A stretch of DNA of 64,000 nucleotides from Carposina sasakii (taxonomy: Eukaryota; Arthropoda; Insecta; Lepidoptera; Carposinidae), in NCBI GenBank assembly GCA_014607495.2, contig CP053169.1, positions 1,054,001-1,118,000 on the forward strand. Direction: 5' to 3'. Position 1 is the first letter of the stretch. Each line of letters starts with the position of its first letter. The translations under genes and the position numbers were made by a program. Shown piece by piece: positions 1 to 11,530 of the stretch. Below the pieces are notes generated by a model, which ran no database searches, was not told the origin of the DNA, and saw nothing but the letters and a program-made list of their open reading frames with translations.

Positions 1-112
1 CTTTTCGTAAAGTGTCAATTCCTGGAGGAGATAGGCTGGCTCGAGTAGAGAGCACACCACCCATACGCAAAATAGGCGCACAGACGTCGAGTTGCGGAAA
101 CAAGCCCGTTCT

Positions 113-150
113 ACCATACCATACCATACCATACCATACCATACCATACC
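113..150. repeat. (ATACC)n microsatellite
   Basis: Seven and a half perfect units of ATACC. An open frame running over it is a by-product of the repeat. The first 112 bases of the window show nothing else recognisable. Confidence 0.95.
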
Positions 151-211
151 AAAGTGTCAATTGTCAGCGGTATACAGTTTCTATATCGCATGCATGTCGA
201 ATAACACGTCG

Positions 212-482
212 TGTTACAAAAGCGCTAAATATTTTGAATACCTCACATGAAAGAAAAAGTCCCCCTAGTAGGTACTTCGCTAGCCAATTGTACGAAACGC
301 TCGCTTCGCTCGCTCGGCTCGTTCGTTTTTATTTTAATAGGTCTAACATACATAATCAACCCTAATTAATTATTAATAATTACATAAATTAAGCAGACAA
401 AGTGCTAGAAGCCACATTATTATCTCTCTCTAAAACCCATACTATTTAAAATGCCTAGCGGTTTTGTAATACGACGTGATAT
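212..482 (-). mobile_element. TIR element N, copy 1
   Basis: Shares ends and interior with 26083-26300 in reverse orientation, including ATTTTRAAYAGTATG-like terminal repeats next to CTAGGCATTTT and an internal CGCTCGCTTCGCTCG run (about 299-318). No coding capacity; a non-autonomous DNA transposon is inferred. Confidence 0.55.
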
Positions 483-1154
483 TCGCCTTCAACATCTATA
501 TTAGGTCAAGTGACATAAATAGTACAGACAGGACTTATAGCCTTAAAATTAGACAGAAGTGAAGATACCAGAATTATTATAATCTTGTGTTAATATCTCT
601 TATCAATGTATTCGTTATCCTAGCTTATACTGCACAACTGTTTGCATTTTTTCCATAGGTCATTGTACGGAATTCTTCGTGCTCCGCATCCATACTTAGG
701 CCTATCCGTCATGTTCTTCCTTCATGTTTACAGTACGTGATTTTGATGCTAATGTCATGGTCACTGTCTGATATGATATTCCTGTAATCTTTATTTCAGA
801 AAAACCTCTAACATAGGCGCTAGAGCCTTTGTTACTTCAACAATGTTTCTTTTATTTAAATTAATTCCATTAAAATCCGTTGGTCTTTATGGATCCAAAA
901 AACATTTGTGTTTAGTTTATTTATAAAAGTTCGAATATAATATTGCGAGTTACATTTGTTAAGGAGGAGTAATATCTTATTGGGGATATAGCACTCCAAT
1001 ATAATCACCAAGGTGACACTAGGTTACGTCATCCATCCTACGATACATGTCACCAATTTATCTGGAAAAGAGCGATATTTTTTATTATATATATTTATTT
1101 ATTTATTAATATCAGCGGTTAAAAGGCTTCATCCGTCAGTGAGTCATCAGTACA
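483..1154. other. A/T-rich stretch without recognised features
   Basis: No coding pattern, inverted repeat or repeat-family match was noticed. Confidence 0.5.
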
Positions 1155-1310
1155 TATTATAAAACATAGTTGCTTACTGCTGTCTGTCCCTATGTATGCT
1201 TAGATCTTTCAAACTGGGGAACGGATTTTGATGCGGTTTTTTTTAATAGATAGAGTGATTCACGAGGAAGGTTTATAATATATAACTAATGCACTCTCAC
1301 GTGGGCAACT
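1155..1310 (-). repeat. V'-family dispersed repeat fragment
   Basis: Carries the family's diagnostic interior (ATCAAAATCCG, then TCTATCTATTAAAA in the forward sense), with the 3' end TTATAAAACATAGTTGC at its left. Other copies are at 11852, 24338 and 55948. Confidence 0.6.
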
Positions 1311-1338
1311 ATTTTTCTAGAGATCGATTAACACTCTC

Positions 1339-1510
1339 ATCGTGGTAAGAATCGAACCCACGACCTCTGCATTCCGTGCCAGCGCTCTTACCACTGAGCC
1401 ACCGGGTCAATTACTCGGATGACGAATTTTACCACCTCTTTTTGAAATTATATTATTGGAAACGTTATTATTTTTTCATCCCGATAGCTATACATAAGCC
1501 AAATCTCGGC
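1339..1510 (-). repeat. tRNA-containing repeat X, copy 1
   Basis: On the minus strand, bases 1409-1339 form a tRNA-like stretch: GACCCGGTGGCTCAG, GGTAAGAGCGC, then a B-box-like GTCGTGGGTTCGATTC. About 100 bases on its 5' side (1410-1510) also match copy 2 at 8734-8903. Conservation upstream rather than downstream of the tRNA-like part is unlike an ordinary SINE. Confidence 0.65.
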
Positions 1511-2570
1511 AAACAAAGCTGAATTCCTCAGCACAATGTTTTAATGATGAAACGATCAACCATATCCATTATCATATATCATTATGAATGTACGCCAAAT
1601 CACAACCTCGATTTTGATACCTAAATTCCGTTCAATTTATTTCCTTCCAGTCTTATTTACTTTCGAGTCATCGGCATTGTAATGCGTTGTTTCATCGGAA
1701 TGTGTTTAGCAGATCCAATCTTTTCGATCGGTTACACATCGCTACCGGACCCGTCGAATTATAAAAACAAAAAAAAAGATACTTAACCAACATATTTTAC
1801 ACAACCCTAAAACGAAATTCATTCCAAACTCAACCCTATTCTAAAATAATAGAATTAACGCTCACGATTTTTAGTGATGCGTGTAAAATTGTATCGATAT
1901 ATTTTTCGATAATACATATTTGGTTTTCAGTTGAACGCGCTATTGTGCATTCGTCCGTTATTGGAACGTGTCAATCGTATTCGAAATATAAAATATAAAC
2001 GTGTCAATTTAACACTTTTTTCTTCATTCTTAGAGTTTTTTCTATTGATCATTTTAATCGTCTGCCTATACTTAACTACTAAGCTCTGGCTTTGCATAGA
2101 TAAAAAAACCTCTCCTACATACATATAGCTCTCTTTGTAAATTTTGCGTACGATTGTAAAGGAAGAAACTTTATGTAGGTAGGTGTATAGATATAACAGT
2201 TGCGAGCTTAAACACCTAGAATAATAACTATTATAATACTTTTTATAACTGTATGCCACAAACCCGTTTAGCCTAGAAGCCTACAAAGTTAATAAGACGG
2301 TGGTAGGCTCTTTTTAGAGCATTAAACACTTACAACTCTTAACACAACTACCAAAGTTTTTTTTCGATTCACCGCAGCGGGCCGTCCGTCCCTACAAACG
2401 TGACAACTAAACGGACATCCAATACGTTAACTGAAGACATACATTACACTCGCTATAATTATAAGTCAAAGTGGACATTTTTGTTGTTTTGAAGGGAATT
2501 AAGTCATAAGTTAAAAACGGGTTGTCTAAAAATATAGCTATCAATTTATGGTAACGATAGTAAAGAATGC
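1511..2570. other. A/T-rich stretch without recognised features
   Basis: Only short chance frames on both strands around 1927-2259, of low-complexity composition. No family match seen. Confidence 0.5.
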
Positions 2571-2620
2571 GCTGATGCGGCGCTTAACTAGAACACATCA
2601 GCTGCTTCTCCTTCCGTGCA
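2571..2620 (-). repeat. S-family repeat fragment
   Basis: Contains CATCAGCTGC and CTCCTTCCGTGCA, the terminal segment of family S in reverse sense. The 2621-3060 flank is featureless A/T-rich sequence. Confidence 0.6.
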
Positions 2621-3060
2621 TATATTTATCTACAGTAGCAGTATTAAACTTAGGGCGTCGATAAATTATTATCGATTAGTAAAACACATCACTAAAACTA
2701 TGTATTGAAGTTGAAGGTAGGTTTTAAGGAAGTTACAGTTAATTCGAATATTGTAGTAATTCAAAAAATCTTTTTTAAATCGCTTAAACTTATGTTTTGC
2801 GCCACGAAAACTTTAAGCTACAAACTAACGATTATTGCTTAAATGCAAATTATTTTATTTATTTATATCTGCACTGTCCCTGTTGGGTGAATCTTACCAA
2901 TTTTATCGAATTTTTAGTCTTCTGTCTTTATGAATTTGCCATTTTATTTAATGTTGTCATATTTTGCTGCAGCAATCTTTTGTAAAGTATTCGGTCATAA
3001 AAGATTGTTAATCATATAAGATAGTTGTATTAATTATATGTGTTTCACTACATATATACA

Positions 3061-3312
3061 TACTTATAATCACGCCTTTATCCCTTATGGGGTAGGCAGA
3101 GCACCAAGGGCCGATACGAGTAGAACCACATGGTGCCACTTCTGACCAATTTTAAGCATAGTTGAGGTTGAGATGTACATGTTCGGTTAGTAGTGACAGG
3201 TGGTCAGCCCATCGCCTACAAAACACCAAGACCCTCTTGTCTCTCTACTGACTTGTACAGTATGCCCAGGAAGAGAAGCAGCTGTAGTATTATACTTTTT
3301 TTTTCACTCCCA
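3061..3312 (-). mobile_element. T-family SINE-like repeat, copy 1
   Basis: Begins with the reverse complement of the family tail (ATAATCACGCCTTTATCCC) and runs to CCCAGAGCAGC. Five copies exist in the window. The tail resembles the LINE end at 49510-49822, so this is inferred to be a SINE mobilised by that LINE type. Confidence 0.7.
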
Positions 3313-3331
3313 GAGCAGCATAAAAGTATAA

Positions 3332-3906
3332 TGCCTGATTTCACCAACGTCTCCTAAGATTTAGAAGTTTCCTAACGCATTTTAAGTATCAGTTTTGACA
3401 ACATTCGATTTCACCAAAGTATAAGGATTTCCTAACAGCTTAAAAGATCTCCTAAGATTAGAAGCTCGAATTTTGGGCTCTTAAATTTAGGTGACATTTT
3501 CGTGTACCTATACCTTCGCGTGTTTAGATTTGTATTACCTACCTAGAATTCACGATTTCAAAGATATGGATAACATACATACGAGTAACTCAATTATGAT
3601 AGTTTTCACGCTATTGAAGCAGTTGAAACAGGTTTTTGACTATATTAAAACACATTTTACTGATATAATTGTAACTTATTTAAATTAATTTCGTTGTAGA
3701 TAATTTTCAAATATGTTGTCAAACAAACAAACACACGATTTTACGAATTCGATTTTCGACATCAATATTATGTAAGAAAACCGTACTTTGTGAGTCCCAT
3801 ATGTTGGTGAAAAGCAATTTAAGTTAGAAGTTAGTTTAGGAGATGTCTTTCTCTAAAATCTTCCTAACAAAGAGACCGTTTAGGGAGCACTGGTGAAATC
3901 CGGGAT
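3332..3906. mobile_element. TIR element Y
   Basis: Ends are related inverted repeats: TGCCTGATTTCACCAACG on the left, and TCCCGGATTTCACCAGTG as the reverse complement of the right. CTCCTAA and TTTCCTAA motifs recur inside. No protein is encoded. Inferred non-autonomous DNA transposon. Confidence 0.6.
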
Positions 3907-3990
3907 AAGTATTTAATTAAATACTTACAAATTAATATACCTAAAATAATTATCGATTACAACTACGTTTTGTTTTTTGTATTAACCAGT

Positions 3991-4202
3991 ACAGATGCGG
4001 AGCTTCACTAGAATACATCAGCTGCATCTCCTTCCGTGCATGTCGTAAGAGTCGACTGAGGAACTTGGACATTCCCTCAGGCGATAAGCTAGCAACTTGT
4101 CAGTGATCATTTACATCTGTTCTTGCTATGCTAAACTTGGCTATGGGATCTTAATATGATTCTGCAGTTCTTGGCTGCCCCATTCCGTCAACACAGCCAT
4201 GT
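3991..4202 (-). repeat. S-family repeat, near full length
   Basis: One of the best copies of family S. In reverse sense it contains CATCAGCTGCATCTCC, GTCGTAAGAGTCGACT, GGCGATAAGCTAGC, and, at the far end, CTGCAGTTCTTGGCTGCCCC. It has no frame and no tRNA-like head. Confidence 0.75.
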
Positions 4203-4658
4203 CTATTTGTATCTATATCCGTGGTCCACCCTTGATAACAAAACACCATATACCACGAGCATAGACAATAAGAAATGGTAATCTACATACCCCATATCCC
4301 CCTGCTTCCTTATTTCTATTATTTATAACTTGTTTTCCGCATCTTCGGGATACAATCAAAAGTTCGGGAGTGTCTCAATCAAACTTTTTTAAACGGTCGC
4401 CATTTTTTTCTCTCGTCGTCCCTCGAAATGTCATATTCCTTTTCCTCGCCGGCAATAACTTCGTTTCGTGTTATCGTGTTTTTATTTTGCAATATAATAC
4501 TTTTATTGGACTTGATAAAGAAAGTTTTTTGATGAAAGGTCTCTTTCGTCGTTTTTTGGCTTATCTTCGAGCAATTATAACGGGGCGACGTAATTTATAT
4601 TGGGTAGTGAAAAGGGTTAAATTTGATAGGCAAATAACTGTCCGTTTGCCCATCTCTA
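4203..4658. other. Stretch without supported gene
   Basis: An open frame of 160 codons crosses 4370-4852 but shows no domain and runs through a TIR element, so it is treated as chance. Confidence 0.5.
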
Positions 4659-4723
4659 CAGAGTGTAACAAAAGGGGTATGTTGATAGATTTTTGCTTAA
4701 TTTACTCCTTTAGTTACACCCTG
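4659..4723. mobile_element. Element A, 65-bp internally deleted copy
   Basis: Flanked by TA. Left end CAGAGTGTAACAAAAGGGG and right end complementary (AGTTACACCCTG), identical in kind to the full element A at 15519 and 39816 but with the interior lost. Confidence 0.7.
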
Positions 4724-5035
4724 TATATTGGCACCTCCCTTCTAGCTATAGAGGACAGGATAGGAAACCTGCAGGTTCTTTTACGTTATGTTTCAGCTTC
4801 GGATAAATTCAAGCTGTACGATTTACAATCGTTTCTATTTTGTTTACTATAATTAAAGTTATTTTTTTAACCTAGGTTAAAACAAAACACTTAGCTAGGT
4901 GTTACAGAATCAATTTTTAATACCTTATCAGTTACAACTTTAAATTACTTTCCAATCGACTATGTCAAATGTACAGACTTGTACTTACTGTAGTACTTTA
5001 TTAGCTATTATTATTATTATCTCTGTTTAAATTCT

Positions 5036-5458
5036 CGGGACTACAGAGTCCCGGTCCTTGCATCGGGCCGTGGCCAAGATGTAGAGGCTTTTAGAGGTGT
5101 GGGATACAGAATCACCGACCGCACACATGCGATTCCCCGCCATTGCAAGAATAGTGCAGATCTATGTCTTATCAGTTGGGCTGAATGTTGGGTGGGTTGG
5201 GTAACTGGGCTATTGAAGGAGACTAACGGACTTTAAATGGCAGGCGGTGACTACTTTCCAATCGAGCGGCTATGGTGGAGGGTGCCCCTGGACTTTAAAC
5301 CGAAGCCAACTCGCCACTTACTGACACGTCCACTCGAGCTGTCATAGCTCTCGCGACTCCACTCTCGAAGGCAAGGCAGAGGTGGGGAAGTCAGACCTCA
5401 CTTATTCCCCCGGGAGTACTTCATTATTAGCTGCCCTGCGGGCTTATTATTATTAATA
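5036..5458 (+). mobile_element. Retroelement 3'-end remnant bounded by TTA repeats
   Basis: A more GC-rich block of about 420 bp ending in GCCCTGCGGGCTTATTATTATTA, with a TTATTATTATTA run also just before it. The simple-repeat tail suggests a non-LTR retroelement 3' end. No reverse-transcriptase reading frame could be recognised. Confidence 0.45.
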
Positions 5459-6494
5459 TTAATATAACTAAAGGTTACAAATACTAACTATATTATATAA
5501 ACCTAAAAACGAATTTAACCTACACGAAATTAAATATATTTACAAAGTTGCCTTCTACCGGGAGGGTGCGCAGAATGCTGGCACGTTGTATGGCAATGCT
5601 AATTTTTTGCGCAAAAAAGAGACTTATTAGCTGAATTTGTGTACTTTTTGTTTATTTTTTGTCATCTAGAAAATTAGAAATTAATGTTTTATCGTAAAAC
5701 TTGCAACTCTTTGACTATTAGAGAGAAGTCACTAAATTATTCTTACCTTTTGCAGCATCAACTTTACGAAGCTTATTTCATTAAAAACTTAAAGTAACTT
5801 GTATTTGTATCATGTTACAGGTGAAGCAGGTTTTAGTTAAATTCAGAGAAGTCTGGTTTCAGAGGTTAAAATTTTGAAAGAATTTAGTCAACTCACTGAT
5901 TCGAGTATCCGAATCACTTAAAGGAATTTTCAAAGAAAATAACAGCTTTTGGCTGGACCTGTGCCGACTTCTCTTTAATGTTACCCGTATCTCAATCAAT
6001 ATAATCGAAAGAGTCTACTAACTAAGAGTTATATCTCAGATGATATTAAGCTAGCTAGCTACTTAGCTCGAACGGTTCCTTTGTTTAGAAATGTTACGAT
6101 AACGAACTTCTATCGTTTCTATTGAGAGATTATGTTACTTCGTCTAAGCCATCAAATTCCTATTGTAAGTACACCAATTGGCTAAAAAAGCGTTACCAAT
6201 TTTCGAATATTCCCGTAACATGTACCTACCTACATTGTCTGAGATTTCAAGAAAGTTAGATTGGCTTCTATCGAGTGATGTCTGACAGGATCGTCATAAA
6301 AATGTGATGGCGGGTCGATGTCTGACTTTGTTTGTAAGATTGACATCTTAATAAGATGATGATATCTTATTAGAATGTACTACTACAAAAATAAATATCA
6401 ATTCGATCTTTTTTCAGGCCTTAGAGAGAGATGGTATAAGTAAGTATATATTATTATACAAGGGCAAAAGATATTTTAATTGCCTACCTGCCTA
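5459..6494. other. A/T-rich stretch without recognised features
   Basis: No repeat-family match, coding pattern or inverted repeat noticed apart from short A/T runs. Confidence 0.5.
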
Positions 6495-6496
6495 TA

Positions 6497-6869
6497 CAGG
6501 GTGATTTTTGGTCGCCAACCTTCCCAAATACTACAGAATCTCCTCATCATCACGATCATTTTTCTCCGTGGAAGCATACCTGGGAAGTGTCTGGTTCCCA
6601 AGATATTAGGGTACAAGTTTGAGTAAATAGACTGCGTTTTTCTGCGTAAATACAAAGACGCGCGTAGCAAGAAACGAGAAATAATTAATATCTGCCTATG
6701 ATAAAACTAGCATAAACACTGGATACTATAAATTTCGCCCGATCAAGTAAATAAAAAAAATATCGAATAAAAATTTACATCGTTTTACCAGATTTTTTTG
6801 GCATAAACTTTCTTTTATTTGATGTATAGAGTACGTACCCTTCGTTAAGGATGGCAACAAAAAACTCCC
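6497..6869 (+). mobile_element. Element B (TIR, TA-flanked), copy 1
   Basis: Begins TA-CAGGGTGATTTTTGG and ends near CAACAAAAAACTCCC-TA. The interior matches four other copies (CACGATCATTTTTCTCC, GACTGCGTTTTTCTGCG, GTACGTACCCTTCGTTA). The TA flanks suggest Tc1/mariner-type insertion. No transposase. Confidence 0.8.
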
Positions 6870-7916
6870 TATATGTAAGATTTTGTTTCCAGCCAGTCAT
6901 ATTGTAGGTGTTGGGAATTAAAGGTACTTAACTTGTTTTAAAGAGGGAATATACTTATAGCACTTCTATTATCTGTGATTCTATTATCTTCTATTATGTG
7001 GTTTATTGAAACAAAAAGTTTAGTTGTTGCTCTGTAAAGAGAAATTTATTTTAGGAATTTTACAAACATTTTACACAAGTTAATTTTTATCAAAGATTTA
7101 TACACTTATGTACTAAGTAATTTATTAATCACTAACCTGTAAAGAGAAACAACATTAAAAGCTATTGCTTCAAAAATTATGAAATTGTTTCCTTTAAAAT
7201 CCACGTTAATGTTTTACTGTAAAAAAGCCAGTCACCATTTTGCATTTCTAGCAAAGACATAGGTAGTGCAAACTGCCAACATAGATAATATAATATTTTG
7301 ATGTAAAACATCTACGCTAGTAATGAGCGGGAAATTCAAATTAAATGAAGAGTACAATATCTTAATTTACATACATTTGGTTCATTATATCTAGTAAAAC
7401 TCTGCAGATCAAAATTGCCAATCTTTCCCGTTATATGTATAATATCGATATATTTGTCTCGTTTATAAAGCTTAGGGCTGTCAAAGTGTCAAATTATATT
7501 AAAGTCTTCAGATATAGCATAGCTTATGTTACGCAGAGGTGAATTCAGTTTTTATGACAGTTTACATGCCTTCTAGTGTAATGTTGTAACATCTAAATAA
7601 CGCAGTAATAACGTTTTCATTATCATGCTACGTCAATGCCTCGTTTGATATTGAATTATTAAAAAAGCAATTATATTATATATTGGATATTTATTTATAG
7701 ACAAAGATATAAATTTTTACGAATTTAAAAACAGTTCATATACAGATGATCCGTTATATATTTCATGGACCAATGAAATAACCAAACAATATCAACCAAA
7801 CAATATCTGCAGCGATAATATAACGAAAAATACGTAGGTAACACCTATTCTGCCTACACACCTTTCTGTGCAATTTAATCTTTGTCAGTCTTCGATCAGC
7901 GAATCGACTTATAATT
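6870..7916. other. A/T-rich stretch without recognised features
   Basis: No match to the repeat families found elsewhere in the window and no credible coding pattern. Confidence 0.5.
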
Positions 7917-8556
7917 AACTAGTGGCCCGCCCTCGCTTCGCTTCGGTACATATCAGTACATTAGCTACAACTTCATATGTAGGTACAGCGGTTTTCATAA
8001 AAATTTGGAACGCCCGTTGGTTCCCTTCCCGTGGGAATTTCGGGAAATCCGTTCTTAGAGCTTCCTCGTAGTCCCTAATCCGATTTTAGCTTCGTAAAAT
8101 AGCGGTTTTCGTAAAAAAATATTAATTCCCGTTGGTCCCCTTCCCGTGGGAATTTCGGGAAATCCGTTCTTAGTGCTTCCTCGCAGTCCCTAATGAACAT
8201 ATATGCCTAATTTTAGCTTCATATTTATAGCGGTTTTCGTAAAAATTATGAATTCCCGTTTGTCCCCTTCCCGTGGGAATTTCGGGAAATCCGTTTTTAG
8301 TCCTCCCTCGCTGTCCCCAATGAACATATATGCCCGATTTCAGCTTCATATGTATAGCGGTTTTCGTAAAAAATATAGAATTCCCGTTGGTCGCCTTCCC
8401 GTGGGAATATCGGGAAATTCTTGTAGCCTATGTTCATCCAGGTCCAATAAGGATTCTAACGGTGAAAGAATTTTTTAAATCGGTCCAGAAGTTTTTGAGC
8501 CTATTCATTACAACCAAACAAACAAAGTTTTCCTCTTTATAATATTAGTGTAGATA
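7917..8556 (+). mobile_element. Dispersed repeat with internal tandem array
   Basis: Starts ACTAGTGGCCCGCCCTCG and ends TTATAATATTAGTGTAGA, as many lepidopteran dispersed repeats do. Inside, a unit containing AGCGGTTTTC and CCCTTCCCGTGGGAAT repeats about four times at 7987, 8101, 8229 and 8356 (spacing 114, 128, 127 bp). Frames over this array are repeat by-products. Confidence 0.75.
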
Positions 8557-8733
8557 AAGTCGAGACATTTCCCTCGCTTATTAAACGGTCAATTAATTTG
8601 GCTTTGGATATTTGACTCCTCATTTCGTGACGCCGATGGTAGCTTAAATAATAATCGGCTTTGATGGCGGATAGACTGTATTGTTTACCGATTTTTGGTA
8701 CTTCTTATAACGAGTAATATAATTAATCGATTT

Positions 8734-8903
8734 ACCGAGATTTGGCTAGTGTATAGCTATTGGGATGAAAAAATAACGCTGCCAATAATGTAATTAAAAA
8801 AGAGATGGTAAAATTCGTCATCCGAGTAATTGACCCGGTAGCTCAGTTGGTGAGAGCTCTGCACGGATGCAAATGTCGTGGGTTCGAGTCCCCCTCGGGT
8901 GGA
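8734..8903 (+). repeat. tRNA-containing repeat X, copy 2
   Basis: Bases 8831-8902 resemble a tRNA: GACCCGGTAGCTCAGTTGG, a GCTC/GAGC D-stem, and GGTTCGAGTCC in the T-arm. The acceptor pairs only partly, so it is not called a functional tRNA gene. The preceding ~97 bases match copy 1 at 1410-1510. Confidence 0.65.
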
Positions 8904-9546
8904 GAATTTTGTCTATTTCTTTATTAATAATTTAATAATCGATTTTTGAAAATTGTTAAAGATTATGAGGATTTCTTTCTTAGTGCTCCTCTACCTTTTT
9001 CAAGGAACCAAACAAACATGCCATATTTCTGTTATCTACATAGTTTCGGCTACCCGTTAGCCACTTGGCAACAAAAGAGTTTTGATTGGACAAGAAATCC
9101 CGTTGTCATACAATAAATTTTCCCTATAAATAGTAAAATTTCGAAAAATTATTTTAGTATCAACAGTTTCAGGCCTCTAAGATCAACGGGAAGTTTCTTC
9201 ATCGGCACTCAGTCATTCAGGGCAAAGTATTTTATATGTACGTAAATAGGTATATGTAATAAATGCAGGAATATTATCGACCTCAATAGTAGGTCGATAA
9301 CCAGTTTTTTCCTGAAGTAAAGGTAGAATGATATACAATTATTCATAACCCTCTATATTTTCCGTAGTCGGGTAAAAAACAGGAGCAACTGCATGTTAAT
9401 ACGGCCACAAAACAAAAAACCTTAATCTCCTAAATGACTTGAAATGGCTTTTTAACTAACATACAAGTATTAAACACCAAATGTCAGTTAAAGTAATAAT
9501 TGATGAATTTAAATGGTAAAGCCATGCTGTACAATATTTATATATT
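8904..9546. other. A/T-rich stretch without recognised features
   Basis: Nothing beyond low-complexity A/T sequence was recognised. Confidence 0.5.
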
Positions 9547-9885
9547 ACTAGTGGACGCCCGCGGCTCCGTCCGCGTGGACTACAGAAAAAACTAAATGTC
9601 GAAATTATCCGGGATAAAAACATTTTCCCGGGATAAAAAGTAGCCTATATGTTAAGTGGGACCTGTCACAATATATTCGTGAAAAATGCATCGAAACCGG
9701 TTCAGCCGTTTCTGAGATTAGCGTGCACAAACGCACAAACAGACAAACCGACAAACAGACAAAAAATTCAAAAATCATCGTTTTGGGTACTAGTGTGTTG
9801 ATAAAGATCTTCTATAATATTTTTTTTCATATATCTTCCATGTACAGACAGCGACCCGTTACATTTTTATTATATGTATTTATAT
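9547..9885 (+). repeat. V-family dispersed repeat, copy 1
   Basis: Opens ACTAGTGGACGCCCGCGG, then GTCCGCGTGGACTACAG, TTATCCGGGATAAAAAC, CGGTTCAGCCGTTTCTGAG and a run of ACAAACAGACAAACCGAC. Copies recur at 10006, 26914 and 48935. Probably a Helitron-like or SINE-type non-autonomous lepidopteran element; class uncertain. Confidence 0.7.
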
Positions 9886-10005
9886 TGATATCGATCTAAA
9901 CCTATAATATAATAAATCTTATTAGCAAGCGCAAGTAATTTAAGGTACTAAAACCAATATTCTTGAAATTTTGCTTACGTATAGATGGGAGTACGGAGAA
10001 GAACA

Positions 10006-10240
10006 TCCTAAATTATGAACGCGAAAGTTTGTAAGTATGGATGGATGGATGTTTGTTACTCTCTCACGTAAAAACGGCTGGAGCGATTTTAATAAAATTT
10101 GGTATGGAGTTAGCTGACATCCTGGATTAACACAAAGGCTACTTTTTATCCCGGCTAAATGTTTTTATCCCGGATAATTTCGACATTTTATTTTTTTACT
10201 GCAGTCCACGCGGACGAAGTCGCGGGCGTCCACCAGTAGA
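10006..10240 (-). repeat. V-family dispersed repeat, copy 2
   Basis: Reverse copy starting ATGAACGCGAAAGTTTG and ending GGACGAAGTCGCGGGCG, facing copy 1 about 120 bp away. A second truncated end follows at 10249-10286. Confidence 0.7.
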
Positions 10241-10286
10241 CTATATTTTGCAGTCCACGCGAATCAAGTCGCGGGCAATAACTAGT

Positions 10287-10726
10287 ACTTTAAAAGGCCC
10301 ACTAAAATAATAAAGTAATAATATGAAAATACCATTAATAAGATACCATTTTGTAATGACTCATACTTGTAATAAGTACAAAATATGTACATTTTGTGCC
10401 TCGAAGAGTATTCATTGTAGAATACAAGCAAATATTTTGTTATTTATTAGCCGAATACAAATAATACCAATTTAAACTGTACAATACTTCATCGACACCA
10501 TACAAAGATTGTTAAGACAGGCGTCTCAACAGTTTTTATTAACCCTAAGTGCGCATTAATTATCACTAAACTCCTAATTGAAATCTATATGCGATGACAC
10601 GCCATAACTACTATATGATAATTATAGATTAATGATTATAGAGACTAACGAATATTATTATTTCTTACGATTGTGATGTTCATATATGCTGTGTAACAGA
10701 TTTTTTTATCTCAAGTATGATATTAT
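10287..10726. other. A/T-rich stretch without recognised features
   Basis: No repeat-family match or coding signal noticed. Confidence 0.5.
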
Positions 10727-11064
10727 GCTTGGGATCTCTCTACGTGATCGAATCAGAAATGAGGAGATCTGCAGACGTACAAAGATCACAGACATAGCTC
10801 AACGGTCCAGCAAGCTGAAGTGGCAATGGGCAGGGCACATAGCTCGAAGAACTGATGGCCGATGGAGTCGGAAAGTTCTAGAGTGCATACCACGTATCGG
10901 CAAGCGCAGCGTGGGTAGGCCACCCGCGAGGTGGACGGACGACCTGGCCAAGGTCGCGGGCGTCGGTTGGATCCAGGCGGCTTCCGACCGGTCGGAGTGG
11001 AGGTTGTGGGGGAGGCCTATGTCCAACAGTGGACTTCTCGGGGCTGTAAATGATGATGATGATT
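10727..11064 (+). pseudogene. RTE-type LINE, 3' end of reverse transcriptase
   Basis: The frame open over 10686-11084 reads as the C-terminal part of RTE-clade reverse transcriptases: RIRNEEICRRT, then KLKWQWAGHIARR, then GKRSVGRPPARWTDD, then VGWIQAASDR. It ends in TGATGATGATGAT, the simple-repeat tail of RTE elements. Only about 110 residues remain, so this is a 5'-truncated, dead copy. Its last 55 bases are shared with family U. Confidence 0.85.
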
Positions 11065-11081
11065 TTATGACCATATTTTAT

Positions 11082-11185
11082 TAAAATCGCTTCAGCCGTT
11101 TTTACGTGAAAGAGTAAAAAATATCCATCAATCCATACTCACAAACTTATCGCCTGATGTCCGAGGTCCTAAGTCAACTCTCTAA
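11082..11185 (+). repeat. Fused V fragment and S fragment
   Basis: AAAATCGCTTCAGCCGTTTT through TCCATACTCACAAACTT is a V-family piece. It passes without a gap into ATCGCCTGATGTCCGAGG, an S-family piece. A deletion or nested insertion joined them. Confidence 0.5.
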
Positions 11186-11395
11186 TTCCAGTAAAACCAA
11201 TTTCAATTGGATTATATTGAAATTTACTCATGCGTGGAGGGAGTTTCAATAAGTTGTATAAAATAGATGTGACTCACTGTACGTGTGTTTGTTTGTTTTT
11301 TGTATAACTTAATGTATGATTTCTTTATGGATTACTAAGGATGCTTTTAGGGGTGTCTACAATAATTTACACTGCCCTCATTTTATGCACTGGGC

Positions 11396-11530
11396 TGAAG
11401 CGGGGCTTCACTAGAATACATCAGCTGTATCTCCTTCCGTGCACGTCGTAAGAGTCGATTGAGGAACTCGGGCATACTCTCAGGCAATAAGCTAGCTTGT
11501 CACTGTGCATTTATTTTTATATTTGCTAAG
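11396..11530 (-). repeat. S-family repeat
   Basis: Contains GCGGGGCTTCACTAGAAT, CATCAGCTGTATCTCC, GTCGTAAGAGTCGATTG and CAGGCAATAAGCTAGC; ends short of the family's other terminus. Confidence 0.7.

Noticed and set aside
12..365. 117-codon frame at the left edge
   Set aside because: It exists because of the ATACC microsatellite and part of TIR element N.
4370..4852. 160-codon plus-strand open frame
   Set aside because: Low-complexity hydrophobic composition, no domain, and it passes through a TIR element at 4659-4723.
8203..8542. Two overlapping frames of 91 and 70 codons with similar peptides
   Set aside because: They are translations of the tandem units in a dispersed repeat; the similarity reflects DNA repetition, not a gene.
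8831..8902. Functional tRNA gene
   Set aside because: The D-stem and T-loop are recognisable, but acceptor and T-stem pairing are imperfect and the sequence is embedded in a dispersed repeat present twice.
10799..11074. Antisense frame over the RTE fragment
   Set aside because: Shadow of the reverse-transcriptase reading frame on the other strand.
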